A stretch of 50,651 bases of DNA, from assembly GCF_019748365.1 (NCBI RefSeq), contig NZ_JAIEPN010000146.1:1-50651 (forward strand), read 5' to 3'. Shown piece by piece: positions 16,712 through 26,116 of the stretch. Both the position numbers and the translations under genes were made by a program. The DNA comes from Novosphingobium sp. GTDB lineage: Bacteria > Pseudomonadota > Alphaproteobacteria > Sphingomonadales > Sphingomonadaceae. The number at the start of each line of letters is the position of its first letter. Position 1 is the first letter of the stretch. The notes beneath the pieces were generated by a model, which was not told the origin of the DNA, searched no databases, and saw only the letters and a program-made list of their open reading frames with translations.

Positions 16712-17548
16712 CTAGGCCGCGAGCTTGTCGAAGCCGGTCGGAGTCACGTCCGCGCCGAAGCGATAGGCCGAAGCGGTGATGCCGCCGCGCAGGCCGCTTT
16801 CGGAATAGATGCAAACGCCCGGGTCTTCGCCCGCCGCGCCGACTGCGACCATCAGCGGAATCAGGTGATCCTCGCGCGGGTGAGTCACCCGGGCATAGGG
16901 AGCCTGATCCCAGTGCAGCATGGCGGCAGCGCGGGCCGCGGGGTCGAGATCGAGCAGGCTGTGGCGCAGCCAGCCGTCGAACTGGCGCGAAGGCTCGGCG
17001 GCGCGGGCGTCGAACATGCGCAGGTTATGGTACGAAAGCCCCGAGCCCATGATCACCACGCCCTCGTCGCGCAGCGGGGCCAGCGCGCGGCCGAGGGCCA
17101 GATGCGCGGCGGGATCGTAGCCGATCTTCATCGAGAGGCTGACGACGGGCAGGTCCGCCTCGGGACGGATCGGCTGCATCATCGAGAACGTGCCATGATC
17201 GAACCCGCGCGCAGGGTCATCGCCCATAGTGATGCCGGCGGCGGCAGCCAGTTCCCGCACCCGCGCCGCGAGCGCCGGATCGCCGGGCGCAGGATAGCTG
17301 ATGTGGTAGGTATGTTCGGGAAAGCCGTAGTAATCGTAGACCATGCCCGGCTGCGCGGCGCTGGAGACGGTGAACTCGGGCTCTTCCCAATGGCCGGATA
17401 CGGCGAGCACCGCGCGGGGCGGTTCGGGCAACTGCGCAGGCAGCGCCTTCAGCGAAGCCTCGAGCCAGGCAAAGCCTTCACGAAACGGACCATCGAGCCA
17501 CGGCCAGGGGCCGCCGCCATGCGAGAGGAAGAACACGGGCTGTTTCAT
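16712..17548 (-). CDS. LigB/DODA-type class III extradiol dioxygenase
   Basis: A 278-residue protein of the YgiD/4,5-DOPA dioxygenase group. It has the SHGGGP start with His10, SGHWEEPEF with His53, GFDHGTFSMM with His118 and GSGLSYHN with His174. These supply the non-haem metal ligands and catalytic His of this family. It opens catechol-type rings between carbons next to the hydroxyls. It is downstream of the photolyase operon by 76 bases on the same strand, and upstream of the TetR/flavocytochrome genes. A contribution to aromatic catabolism with the latter is plausible but unproven. Confidence 0.88.
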   Translation of the reverse strand: MKQPVFFLSHGGGPWPWLDGPFREGFAWLEASLKALPAQLPEPPRAVLAVSGHWEEPEFTVSSAAQPGMVYDYYGFPEHTYHISYPAPGDPALAARVRELAAAAGITMGDDPARGFDHGTFSMMQPIRPEADLPVVSLSMKIGYDPAAHLALGRALAPLRDEGVVIMGSGLSYHNLRMFDARAAEPSRQFDGWLRHSLLDLDPAARAAAMLHWDQAPYARVTHPREDHLIPLMVAVGAAGEDPGVCIYSESGLRGGITASAYRFGADVTPTGFDKLAA

Positions 17549-17624
17549 GCGACCAATCTAGGGCGGTCACGGCCTTGGCAAAAGCCGGAAGATTTCAGCG
17601 CTGACGTTCGAAATGATCGAACGG

Positions 17625-19145
17625 TCAGAGCTTCGCCAGTACGGCCCTAGCGCTTTCCGCGATCCGCGCCTTCTCGGCATCAGCGAACTTGTCGTAGGTC
17701 CGCACCATCTGCGCCATGCGCGGATTGCCGGCGATCTTCTCGCGGTGGCGGGCGATGAAATCCCAATAGAGCGGATTGAACGGGCAGGCATTCGGCCCCG
17801 TCCGCTGCTTCACGTCAAAGCGGCACGAGCCGCAGTAGTTCGACATGCGGTTGATATAGGCCCCGCTCGCCGCATAGGGCTTCGAGGCAAGCAGACCGCC
17901 ATCGGCGAACTGGCTCATGCCCACGGTGTTGGGGAGCTCCACCCATTCATAGGCATCGGCGTAGACGCTGAGATACCATTCGTGGAGCGCATGCGGATCG
18001 ATCCCGGCGAGCAGTGCGAAAGTGCCCGTCACCATCAGGCGCTGGATATGGTGCGCATAGGCGTGCTGGCGCGTCTGGGTGACCGCGGCGCGCACGCAGG
18101 CCATGTCGGTCTCGGCGGTCCAGTAGAAATCGGGCAGTGGGCGGGTGTGCTCAAGGAAGTTGCGCTGGGCATAACCGGGCGCGGTCAGCCAGTAGATCCC
18201 GCGCACATATTCGCGCCAGCCGATGATCTGGCGGATGAAGCCTTCGGCGGCATTGAGCGGCACCCGGCCCGCGCGCCATTCGGCTTCAACCGTGCGGCAC
18301 ACTTCCAGCGGATCAAGCAGCCCGCAGTTGAGATATTGCGCGATGACGGCGTGATAGAGGAACGGTTCGCCCTCCAGCATCGCGTCCTGATAATCGCCGA
18401 AGCGCGGCAGCGCGCGCAGCACGAAGGCGCCAAAGGTGGCCTCGGCATCGGCACGGGTGACCGCGAACTGGAAGGGTTCGAGATCGCCGAAGTGGTTGCC
18501 GAAGCGTGCCTCCACCAGCGCCAGCACCTCTGCCGTGATGGCATCAGGTGCAAAGACCGGCGGGCGGGGCATGAACAGATCGGGCGCGGCAGCCTTGCGG
18601 TTGTCCGCGTCGTAGTTCCATTCCCCCCCGGCGGGCTTGTCGCCCTCCATGAGGAGACCGGTGCGGCGGCGCATCTCGCGGTAGAAGTATTCCATGCGCA
18701 GCGCCTTGCGACCTTCCGCCCAGTCCCGGAACACCGGCAGCGGGCAGACAAAGCGCGTATCGGGGAGCACATCGACCGGCAGGCCCAGCGCGGCTTCCCA
18801 GCCTGCGAACATCTGCGCGACGCGCCATTCGCCGGCTTCGGTGACCACGATGCGTTCGGGCCGGTGCGCCGCAACCGCACGGGCGACTTCGCCGGTGAAG
18901 CTGCCGGTATTGCCAGGGGCGTCGAGCTTCACATATTCGACCGTCCAGCCGTCTGCGCGCAGTTCCTCTGCGAAATGGCGCATGGCGCTCAGAAGGAAGG
19001 CGATCTTCTTCTTGTGGTGGCGCACATAGGTCGCCTCCTCGTGGACCTCGACCATCAGCACGCGGTCGCGCGCCTTGTCCGCCGTCTGCAGCGAGGACAG
19101 CAAGGGGCTCAGCTGATCGCCCAGCACGAGGATCAGCTTGCTCAC
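17625..19145 (-). CDS. Iron-sulfur bacterial cryptochrome/(6-4) photolyase, PhrB type (FeS-BCP)
   Basis: A 506-residue protein starting at GTG 19145. The GTGA overlaps the preceding stop, and the sequence from there, SKLILVLGDQLSP, is the family N-terminus; a longer open frame upstream is rejected. Four cysteines, Cys350, Cys438, Cys441 and Cys454 (NYCGSC and NACPFNPLYW), fall at the same numbers as the [4Fe-4S] ligands I recall for Agrobacterium PhrB. FAD-domain motifs include GWREYVRGIYWL and HHIQRLMVTGTFALLAG. It is expected to repair (6-4) photoproducts using blue light. It is the last gene of a three-gene photolyase operon. Confidence 0.93.
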   Translation of the reverse strand: MSKLILVLGDQLSPLLSSLQTADKARDRVLMVEVHEEATYVRHHKKKIAFLLSAMRHFAEELRADGWTVEYVKLDAPGNTGSFTGEVARAVAAHRPERIVVTEAGEWRVAQMFAGWEAALGLPVDVLPDTRFVCPLPVFRDWAEGRKALRMEYFYREMRRRTGLLMEGDKPAGGEWNYDADNRKAAAPDLFMPRPPVFAPDAITAEVLALVEARFGNHFGDLEPFQFAVTRADAEATFGAFVLRALPRFGDYQDAMLEGEPFLYHAVIAQYLNCGLLDPLEVCRTVEAEWRAGRVPLNAAEGFIRQIIGWREYVRGIYWLTAPGYAQRNFLEHTRPLPDFYWTAETDMACVRAAVTQTRQHAYAHHIQRLMVTGTFALLAGIDPHALHEWYLSVYADAYEWVELPNTVGMSQFADGGLLASKPYAASGAYINRMSNYCGSCRFDVKQRTGPNACPFNPLYWDFIARHREKIAGNPRMAQMVRTYDKFADAEKARIAESARAVLAKL

Positions 19146-20668
19146 AGATCGAGCGCCAGTTGCGTGGTCACCGCGCGGCGGCGGGATTTCCGGCCGGTCA
19201 TCGGCATCCCGGCCTTGCGGCTGCCGTGCTTCTCGGCGATCCGGCTTGCGGTCACGCGGTGCCCGGCGCCCTTGCGCACCCCATGCAGCGCCTCGCGCGC
19301 AGCGGCAGCGGCCTTGACGTGATCGACGATGGGCGGCGGATAGGCGAGACTTGCCGCGCCGTCCCACGTCCACGGCTCGTGGATCAGCGCCGTGGGCACA
19401 TCGGCCAGCTCGGGCACCCAGCGGCGCACGAATACGCCTTTCGGGTCCTGATCGTGGCCCTGCTTGACCGGATTGTAGACGCGCATCGTGTTGATCCCCG
19501 TGGTGCCAGATTGCATCTGGACCTGGCTCCAGTGGATGCCCGGCTCATAATCGACGAACTGGCGTGCCAGATGCAGACCCGTCGCGCGCCACGGCAGCCA
19601 GAGCTGATAGCTCGCGAACGAGACCAGCATCGCCCGCATGCGGAAATTGAGCCAGCCATGGGCATCCAGCGCACGCAGGCAGGCATCGACGAAAGGATAA
19701 CCGGTGCGCCCCGCTCCCCACGCCGCCAGCCGCTCGGGATCGGGCACATTCGGGCGCAGGCCGTTGTAGGCGGGGTGCAGGTTCTCGAACTCGATGCGCG
19801 ATTCGTCCTCCAGCTTCTGCATGAAGTGGCAGTGCCAGTGCTGGCGCCCGGTGAACGAGATCATTGAAGCGCGCCAGCTGCGCGCGGCTGCACTCTCCTC
19901 GCCGCGCAGACCCTTGAGGCGGGTCTGGCTGGCCTGTGCCACTTCGCGCATGGAAAGCGTGCCCCAGGTGAGATGCGATGAGAGGCGCGAGCTCGCATCG
20001 AAGGCCGTCACCGGACTCGACATCTGCCAGCGATAATCGCGCCCGCGCCGCTCCAGAAAGCTGGCCAGCGTCGCAAGGCCAGCCGCGCGTCCGCCGCTCT
20101 GGCGGTGGGGGCAAGGATCGGGCGCAAGGCCGAGATCAGCGGCGGTGGGGATGCGCGCCGGCCAATCGCTGCCCAGCGGCTCAAGCGCGGCGGGCGGCGG
20201 GGTGAGCGGTTCGGCCATGCGGCGATCCCAGCCGCGCGCCCAGCCGTGGCGCGTCTTGAGGCGGCGGATCACGCCCGTCTGCGGCAGCTCATGCCACACC
20301 ACGCCCGCCGCGCGCGCCCATACCGCCACGGCCTTGTCGCGGGCGTAAGTCCAGCCGTTGCCGGTCTCCTCGTGGCTCCACAGCGCGGCGATCCCGTGGC
20401 GCTCGTGGATGCGGCCCAGGACTGCAACAGCATCGCCGCGCACCACGCAGAGCGGCTGACCGAGGCGCCCAAGCGCGGCCTGCAGTTCGGCGAGGCTTTC
20501 GGCGGCAAACGCCCATTGCCGGGCCGAAGCGTCGTCCTGCGCCCACAGGCCTGGCTCGGCGATATAGAGCGGCAGCACCGGCCCCTGCGCTGCGGCAAGG
20601 GCGAGCGGGCGGTGATCGGCGATGCGCAAGTCGCGCTTGAACCAGACGACCTGCAGCGGCCGCTTCAC
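19142..20668 (-). CDS. Cryptochrome/photolyase family protein (canonical domain order)
   Basis: A 508-residue protein with the N-terminal photolyase Rossmann domain (VVWFKRDLRIADHRPLALAA) followed by the C-terminal helical FAD-binding domain. The latter has SRLSSHLTWGTLSMREV, FTGRQHWHCHFMQKLED, GYPFVDACLRAL and GWLNFRMRAMLVSFASYQLWLPW. FAD and antenna binding are expected. The C-terminal ~60 residues are basic and rich in Arg/Lys, which could aid DNA binding. It may be a DNA photolyase or a light sensor; the subgroup cannot be fixed by eye. It overlaps both neighbours by four bases. Confidence 0.85.
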   Translation of the reverse strand: MKRPLQVVWFKRDLRIADHRPLALAAAQGPVLPLYIAEPGLWAQDDASARQWAFAAESLAELQAALGRLGQPLCVVRGDAVAVLGRIHERHGIAALWSHEETGNGWTYARDKAVAVWARAAGVVWHELPQTGVIRRLKTRHGWARGWDRRMAEPLTPPPAALEPLGSDWPARIPTAADLGLAPDPCPHRQSGGRAAGLATLASFLERRGRDYRWQMSSPVTAFDASSRLSSHLTWGTLSMREVAQASQTRLKGLRGEESAAARSWRASMISFTGRQHWHCHFMQKLEDESRIEFENLHPAYNGLRPNVPDPERLAAWGAGRTGYPFVDACLRALDAHGWLNFRMRAMLVSFASYQLWLPWRATGLHLARQFVDYEPGIHWSQVQMQSGTTGINTMRVYNPVKQGHDQDPKGVFVRRWVPELADVPTALIHEPWTWDGAASLAYPPPIVDHVKAAAAAREALHGVRKGAGHRVTASRIAEKHGSRKAGMPMTGRKSRRRAVTTQLALDL

Positions 20669-21852
20669 AGCATCCCCTCGGCGCGCAAGTGCCCTTCGAT
20701 CTCGGCGTCGAAGGCAAAGAAGCCGCGCCGCGCATGGGGCCAGAGACCGGCATCCCAGCGCCGCCGGACGGGGCGCAGCGCAATACCTTCGGCGGCAAGC
20801 GCGGGCTCCAGCCGGGCGAGCGCATCGGCGACCGGGCCGACCGGCGCGAAAGGAGTCAGCACCTGCCGCGCGCCCGCCGCCTGCGCCGCAGCAATTACCG
20901 TTTCGGCATCAAGCCTGTCGGCCAGCGTGGAGCCGCACCGGAAGTGCGCCTCGGCACGCGTGGCGGCATCGGCCACGGCCTCGCCCGCAAAGCGCCGTGC
21001 CGCGTCGCCCCAGAGAAGCGCAGGATCGCAGACCGCAAGCACGCCCGCCACCGGCGCGCCGGCTGCAAACAGCGATTCGGAATGAAGATCCTCGTGGTGC
21101 ACCAGCAGCAGGCTAGGTGCAGCCGGATCAGACGCGGCGAGCGGCAAGAGCGTGCCCGCCGCGCCGACCGGCGCTTCGGTGAGCGCCGCCGCTTCTTGCG
21201 CCAGCCCGCGCGGCGCGAAGCGGCCTTCGGTGTAGCGCGCGATGTTGTCCGCGCGGGCGAGGTAGGTCTTGCCCGCCGTCTGCAGCCCCGCGACCCAGCG
21301 CCACGAAAGCGTGTTGCTCGCCGCATCGGCATCGATCAGGTGCCGCAGGAAGAAATCGGCGCCGAGCGTCCACGGCAGGCGCAGCGTGAAGATCCAGATC
21401 GAGGCAAACCACATCCGCGCGTGGTTGTGGAGGTAGCCGGTCTCCACGAGTTCGCGCGCCCAGGCATCGAAGCAATCGATCCCGGTGCGCCCTTCCTCAG
21501 CCGCCAGCAGATCGGCACTGCCCGCCATGGCATCGCGCGCGCCATCGCGTTCGGCGAGGAAGCGCTGCCAGACCACCGGGCGCAGTTCGAGCCAGCCCTT
21601 CCAGTAGGTGCGCCAGCACACTTCCTGAATGAACTTTCCAGCCGCGTTGAAGCTGTGGCGCCCCAACACTTCGGCCACGACATCCTGCTCGGTAACCAGC
21701 CGGTAGCGCACCGCCGGCGATAGCCGAGAGACCGCCGCCGGCCGGCCAGGCCCCGGATCGGTGTTGCGATTCGACGCATAGGAAGCGCCGGCGCGGGGCA
21801 CAAACTGGCGCAAGTGATCGAGGGCAGCGCGTCGGTTGGGAGCAGGGACCAT
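20665..21852 (-). CDS. FAD-binding photolyase-like protein with FAD domain at the N-terminus
   Basis: A 395-residue protein from ATG 21852; the longer open frame upstream lacks family character. Residues ~15-225 match the photolyase FAD domain: FIQEVCWRTYWKGWLELRP, TGYLHNHARMWFASIWIF, LIDADAASNTLSWRWVAGLQ. In normal photolyases this domain is C-terminal. Here it is followed by ~165 residues of alpha/beta sequence (LLVHHEDLHSESLFAAGAPV ... QVLTPFAPVGPVADALARLE ... WPHARRGFFAF). This looks like a reversed or permuted order, or an unrelated partner domain. It is the first gene of the operon and overlaps the next by four bases. Function unknown; light-dependent repair or signalling is likely. Confidence 0.75.
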   Translation of the reverse strand: MVPAPNRRAALDHLRQFVPRAGASYASNRNTDPGPGRPAAVSRLSPAVRYRLVTEQDVVAEVLGRHSFNAAGKFIQEVCWRTYWKGWLELRPVVWQRFLAERDGARDAMAGSADLLAAEEGRTGIDCFDAWARELVETGYLHNHARMWFASIWIFTLRLPWTLGADFFLRHLIDADAASNTLSWRWVAGLQTAGKTYLARADNIARYTEGRFAPRGLAQEAAALTEAPVGAAGTLLPLAASDPAAPSLLLVHHEDLHSESLFAAGAPVAGVLAVCDPALLWGDAARRFAGEAVADAATRAEAHFRCGSTLADRLDAETVIAAAQAAGARQVLTPFAPVGPVADALARLEPALAAEGIALRPVRRRWDAGLWPHARRGFFAFDAEIEGHLRAEGML

Positions 21853-22160
21853 GGCCAAGCCCTTGGCCTTGCAGACCTCCGCGGCCCAGATGGTCATGCG
21901 GGCAAGCCCGCAGGCGCCGACTTTCCCAAAATGGCCAAAGCGTAATGTTCTGCTCACACCGGCGAAGGGCGCGCAGCCCTAGAACGGCTCTCGACGATGG
22001 GCGCCTGTCACGGGAATCGTGACGTGACGGTCCCCTGTTCCGATGTCCGGTCCGGCGTCCATCGTCACCCTGCCGGTTACCGCAAAACCAGCCCGTGCGA
22101 GAGCCATGTCTCCAGCGCGCGCCTTGTCGTCTCCGGCGACAGCATTGGGGGAATTGCCCC
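21853..22160. other. 308-base intergenic stretch with no convincing gene
   Basis: It separates the leftward photolyase operon from the rightward pseudogene and should contain the photolyase promoter. A small dyad GTCACG-N5-CGTGAC lies at 22007-22023. Open frames crossing it are continuations of frames from the neighbouring pseudogene and show no family features. Confidence 0.4.
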
Positions 22161-25100
22161 TTGCCTCGTCCGATTTTCTTCGATCCCACCGGCCGCCGCC
22201 GGCCGCAAAGCTCCCGCTGGGCTTCGAGCGGCAGGCGCCCTTTCCGCTCAAGACCCAGGTAAGCCGCATTTCGCAGCGGATCTCCCGGAATCTGGACCAG
22301 CTGTTCGGTCGCCACACTGCAATGGCCGCGCATGGCGGCGGGCAGGCGCTCAGCGTCGGCTTCTACACCTCGTGGACGGATGGCAGCGCGGAGACGCTGC
22401 GGCGCCATATCGACCAGCTCGACTGGGTCGCGCCAACGCTGTTCTCGCTGGGCCAGAACGGCAATCTCGTCGTCACTGACGATGCGCCGATGCGCCGGGT
22501 ACTGGTCTCGGCCCTGCACCACCCGCTGGTCGTTCCCGTGCTGCAGAACGCCGCGAACGCCAATTGGGACGGCGCGGGCGCGACCACCGTGATGGCAAGC
22601 CCCGCCCGCCGCGCGGCCCTCGTCAACCAGATCGACGCCGCGCTCGACAAGTCAGGCGATGGCGGCGTGATGATCGACTTCGAGAACCTGCCGAAGCCGG
22701 GCGTCGCCGCGCTGCGCGGTTTCGTGGCCGATCTCCATGCCCGGCTAGCGCCCAAGCACCGCGTCGTGGCCGTGACGATGCCCCTCGGCGATGCGGACTG
22801 GTCGGCCAAGCGCCTCGCCGAAGTCGCCGACAAGGTCGTGCTCATGGCCTAGGACGAGCACTGGCAGGGCGGCGAGCCCGGACCGATCGCGTCCAACGGC
22901 TGGTTTGCCAGCCATCTGGCGGACCAGCGCAAGGGGCTGGCCGCGGGCAAGGTCATCGTCGCGCTCGGCAACTATGGCTACGACTAGCATGGCGGCCACG
23001 CCGATGTGGGACAAGACCAGCGGCAACGCCGGCTTCGGTTATCTTGATGACGAGGACAGCAACGCGGCGACCGCGCCCGAGCGCCATCAGGTGTGGATGC
23101 TGGATGCCGCCGCCAGCTGGAACCAGATGCAGATGCTGAGGCACCTCGGCGTCGGCTCGGTCGCCTTGTGGCGGCTGGGCTCGGAAGACCCGGGCTTCTG
23201 GGACGTGCTCAATGCCTGGCGCGATCCGCATGGCCATGTGCCGGACCTCGGCCGGATCAGGCAGGCCAACAATGTCGACGTTGAAGGCAATGGCGAGATT
23301 CTGCGCATCGTCGCGACGCCGCAGGAAGGCTCGCGCCAGATCCAATATACCGCCGCGCAGCAGGGTCGGCCTGCCCTGATCGATGACGAGCGCTACGGCA
23401 CTCTGCCGACACCCTATGTCGTGCGCCGCACCGGGGACCGCCCGAAGCTGGTCGCGCTCACGTTCGATGATGGCCCGGACCCGAAGTACACGCCCGAAGT
23501 GCTTTCGGTGCTCGAGCGCTATCACGTGCCGGCCACCTTCTTCATCATCGGTGAAAACGGCGTGGCCGGGCGCAGCCTGCTGCAGCGCATGGTCGCCGAT
23601 GGGGACGAGATCGGCAACCACAGCTATACCCACCCGAACATGGCCGAGGATTCGGCGACCGGCGTGAAGCTGGAACTGAATGCCACGCAGCGACTGATCG
23701 AGGCCTATACCGGCCGCTCCACCCGCCTGTTCCGCGCGCCCTATTTCGGTGACGCCGAGCCGACCACTTCGGACGAGCTCTGGCCGGCGCTGATCGCGCA
23801 GAAGGAAGGCTACACCGTGGTGGGGTTGCACGCCGATCCGGGCGACTGGATGAAGCGCAGCGCCGACGAGATCGTGGCCCGCACGGTGGACGCGGTCGAG
23901 CACGCCACGCCGGACCGCAGCGCCAACGTGATCCTGCTGCACGATGGCGGCGGCAACCGCGAGCAGACCGTGCTGGCGCTGCCGCGCATCATCGAGCGGC
24001 TGGAGGCCGACGGCTACCGCTTCGTGCCCGCCTCGACACTCGCCGGCCTCAAGCGCGACGACGTGATGCCGCAGGTCAAGGGCTGGGACCTTGCCGCGGT
24101 GCGCGTCGATGTCGCCATCTTCTCGTTCCTGGCGCTGCTGCTCGCGGCGCTCAACTGGAGCTTCTTCTTCGCCATCGCGCTCGGCGTAATCCGTGCGCTG
24201 GGGCTCACCGGCCTCGCGCTTGTGCCCGACCGGCGCAAGGTCCCCGCGCTGGCGGGCGGCTATCAGCCCCTCGTGAGCGTGATCATTCCCGCCTACAACG
24301 AGGAGCGCGTGATCGAGAGCTCGATCCACCGCATCCTCGCCAGCGACTATCCGCACATGGAAGTGATCGTGGCGGACGACGGCTCGAAGGACCGCACCAG
24401 CGCCATTGTCGAGGCTGCCTTCGGGAACCACCCGCAAGTGCGGCTGATGACGATGGTCAACGGCGGCAAGGCTTCCGCGCTCAACCGGGCATTGGAGGTG
24501 GCGAAGGGCGAAATCGTCGTCGCGCTCGATGCCGATACGCAGTTCGAGCCGCAGACGATCGCACGGCTGGTGCGCTGGTTCGAGAACGGACGCGTCGGGG
24601 CGGTGGCGGGCAATGCCAAGGTCGGCAACCGGGTCAATCTCGTCACGCGCTGGCAGGCGGTGGAATATGTCACCGCACAGAACATCGAGCGCCGTGCGCT
24701 CACCCGCTTCGGCGCGATCATGGTTGTGCCCGGCGCTGTCGGCGCATGGCGGCGCGCGGCGGCGCGCGGCCCTCAACGATGTCGGCGGCTATCCGGAAGA
24801 CACCTTGGCCGAGGATCAGGACCTCACCATCGCAATTCAGCGCAAGGGCTGGAAGGTGTGCTACGACGAGGACGCGGTCGCCTGGACCGAAGCGCCCGAA
24901 ACGCTGGCCGCGCTTTCCAAGCAGCGCTTCCGCTGGGCTTTCGGCACGCTGCAGTGCCTGTGGAAGCACCGCTCGGTGCTGTGGAAACGCAAGCCCGCCG
25001 GTCTTTCTTTTGTCGGCATGCCGCAGGCCTGGCTGTTCCAGATTCTCTTCGCGCTGATCTCGCCGATGATCGATCTGGCGCTCGCCGTCTCGATCGTCGG

Positions 25101-25392
25101 CACTGCGGTCAGGATCATGCAGCACGACTGGGCGCAGACGCAGACCGACGTGCTGCGCATGGGGCTTTACTGGGCCGTGTTCACCGCGATCGACCTTGTC
25201 TGCGGCTGGGTCGCCTACCGGCTCGACGTACGCGAACGCCGCTTCCCGCCGATCCTGCTGCTGAGCCAGCGCTTTGTCTATCGCCAGCTGATGTACGGCG
25301 TGGTGATCCGCGCAGTCGGCGCGGCGCTGCAGGGTCTCGGCATCGGCTGGGGCAAGCTGGAGCGGACGGACCGCGTATCCGCAGGGCAGGTA
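22161..25392 (+). pseudogene. Broken GH18-like / polysaccharide deacetylase / glycosyltransferase-2 fusion
   Basis: The remains of one ~1100-residue membrane protein for exopolysaccharide synthesis. From TTG 22161 one frame reads PRPIFFDPTGRRRPQ. The membrane anchor is then missing, and sequence resumes in another frame at LPLGFERQAP with a GH18/chitinase-like domain. Two TAG stops interrupt it (22850-22852, where Tyr is expected; 22985-22987, where Trp is expected). A lost T after 23008 shifts frame. The NodB deacetylase (LTFDDGPDPKYTPEVLS, GNHSYTHPN) and GT2 domain (VSVIIPAYNEERVIESS, DDGSKD, ALDADTQFEP) follow. A 10-bp tandem duplication at 24750-24769 shifts frame again before EDQDLT and KQRFRW. 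The native stop is also lost. Confidence 0.9.
24750..24769 (+). repeat. 10-bp tandem duplication that frameshifts the glycosyltransferase
   Basis: CGGCGCGCGG occurs twice in direct succession (24750-24759, 24760-24769). Removing one copy restores the reading GAWRRAALNDVGGYPEDTLA, the expected GT2 sequence. This is a slippage or duplication event inside the gene. Confidence 0.9.
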
Positions 25393-26108
25393 TCAGGCGG
25401 GCCGGCGCAGGGTGGCAACCAGACCATTGCCGCCAGAGGCAGGATCGCCGAGCATGAACTGGCCGCCATGGAGCCGCGCCACCGCGGCGGTCACCGGTTC
25501 AAGCCGCGCTTCGAGCCGCACATCGGACTGCTCCGCGAGTGGATCGTAAAGCTCGACCAGATCCTCCGCCACCGCTGCCAGATCGAGCAGGCGGCGGCGG
25601 TTTCGGCGATCAGGTGCGTGCGGCGGCTGATGACAAAGCCCACAACCACCGCGCTCAGCAATGCCATCAGAACGGCCACCGCGATCGTCAATTCCACGGT
25701 CGAGGCAAAGGCAGCATCGATGCGCCGCTCGGTCAGGCTGACCACGCCGACGACCAGCCGCTCACCACCGGGTAGCTGGCCGGCCAGCGCGAGCCCCTCG
25801 CTCGGCGGCTGATCCGGACCGCGTCGCACCACGACAGGCTGCGGCCGGTTCGCGGGAGCAAGGGCCGGCACCCGAACCAGATTGCTCAGCACCGGCGGGC
25901 CCTTGCCGATCAGCGCGATAAACACTGCAGGGTCGGCAGCGCTGCCGCGGCGGGCCGAGATGAATCCCGCCAGTTCCTCGCGTCCGCCGTCGTAACAGGG
26001 GGCCAGCAGATCGTCGCGCAACTCGGCGACTTGCCGTTCGCGATCAAGCCGCACCATCGTCGGCGAAAGACCGCGGCGGGCGGTGCGGCGGACTGCAGAC
26101 AGCGCCAT
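25393..26108 (-). pseudogene. Degenerate sensor histidine kinase
   Basis: Starts at ATG 26108, eight bases after the response-regulator stop. An N-terminal sensor region of about 120 residues is followed by one clear membrane helix (ELTIAVAVLMALLSAVVVGF) and the beginning of a HAMP linker (SRRTHLIAET). Near 25590-25600 the frame breaks. The continuation is in another frame, LLDLAAVAEDLVELYDPLAE, part of the dimerisation helix beyond the missing phospho-His. Near 25485-25500 it jumps from LEARLEPVT directly to AAVARLHGGQF, removing the ATP-binding N, G1 and F boxes. It ends at TGA 25393-25395. It cannot be an active kinase. Confidence 0.8.
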
Positions 26109-26116
26109 CGGCCCGA

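Noticed and set aside
22953..24776. 607-codon minus-strand frame opposite the broken deacetylase/glycosyltransferase
   Set aside because: Antisense to clear NodB and GT2 motifs; kept open by GC-rich codon structure.
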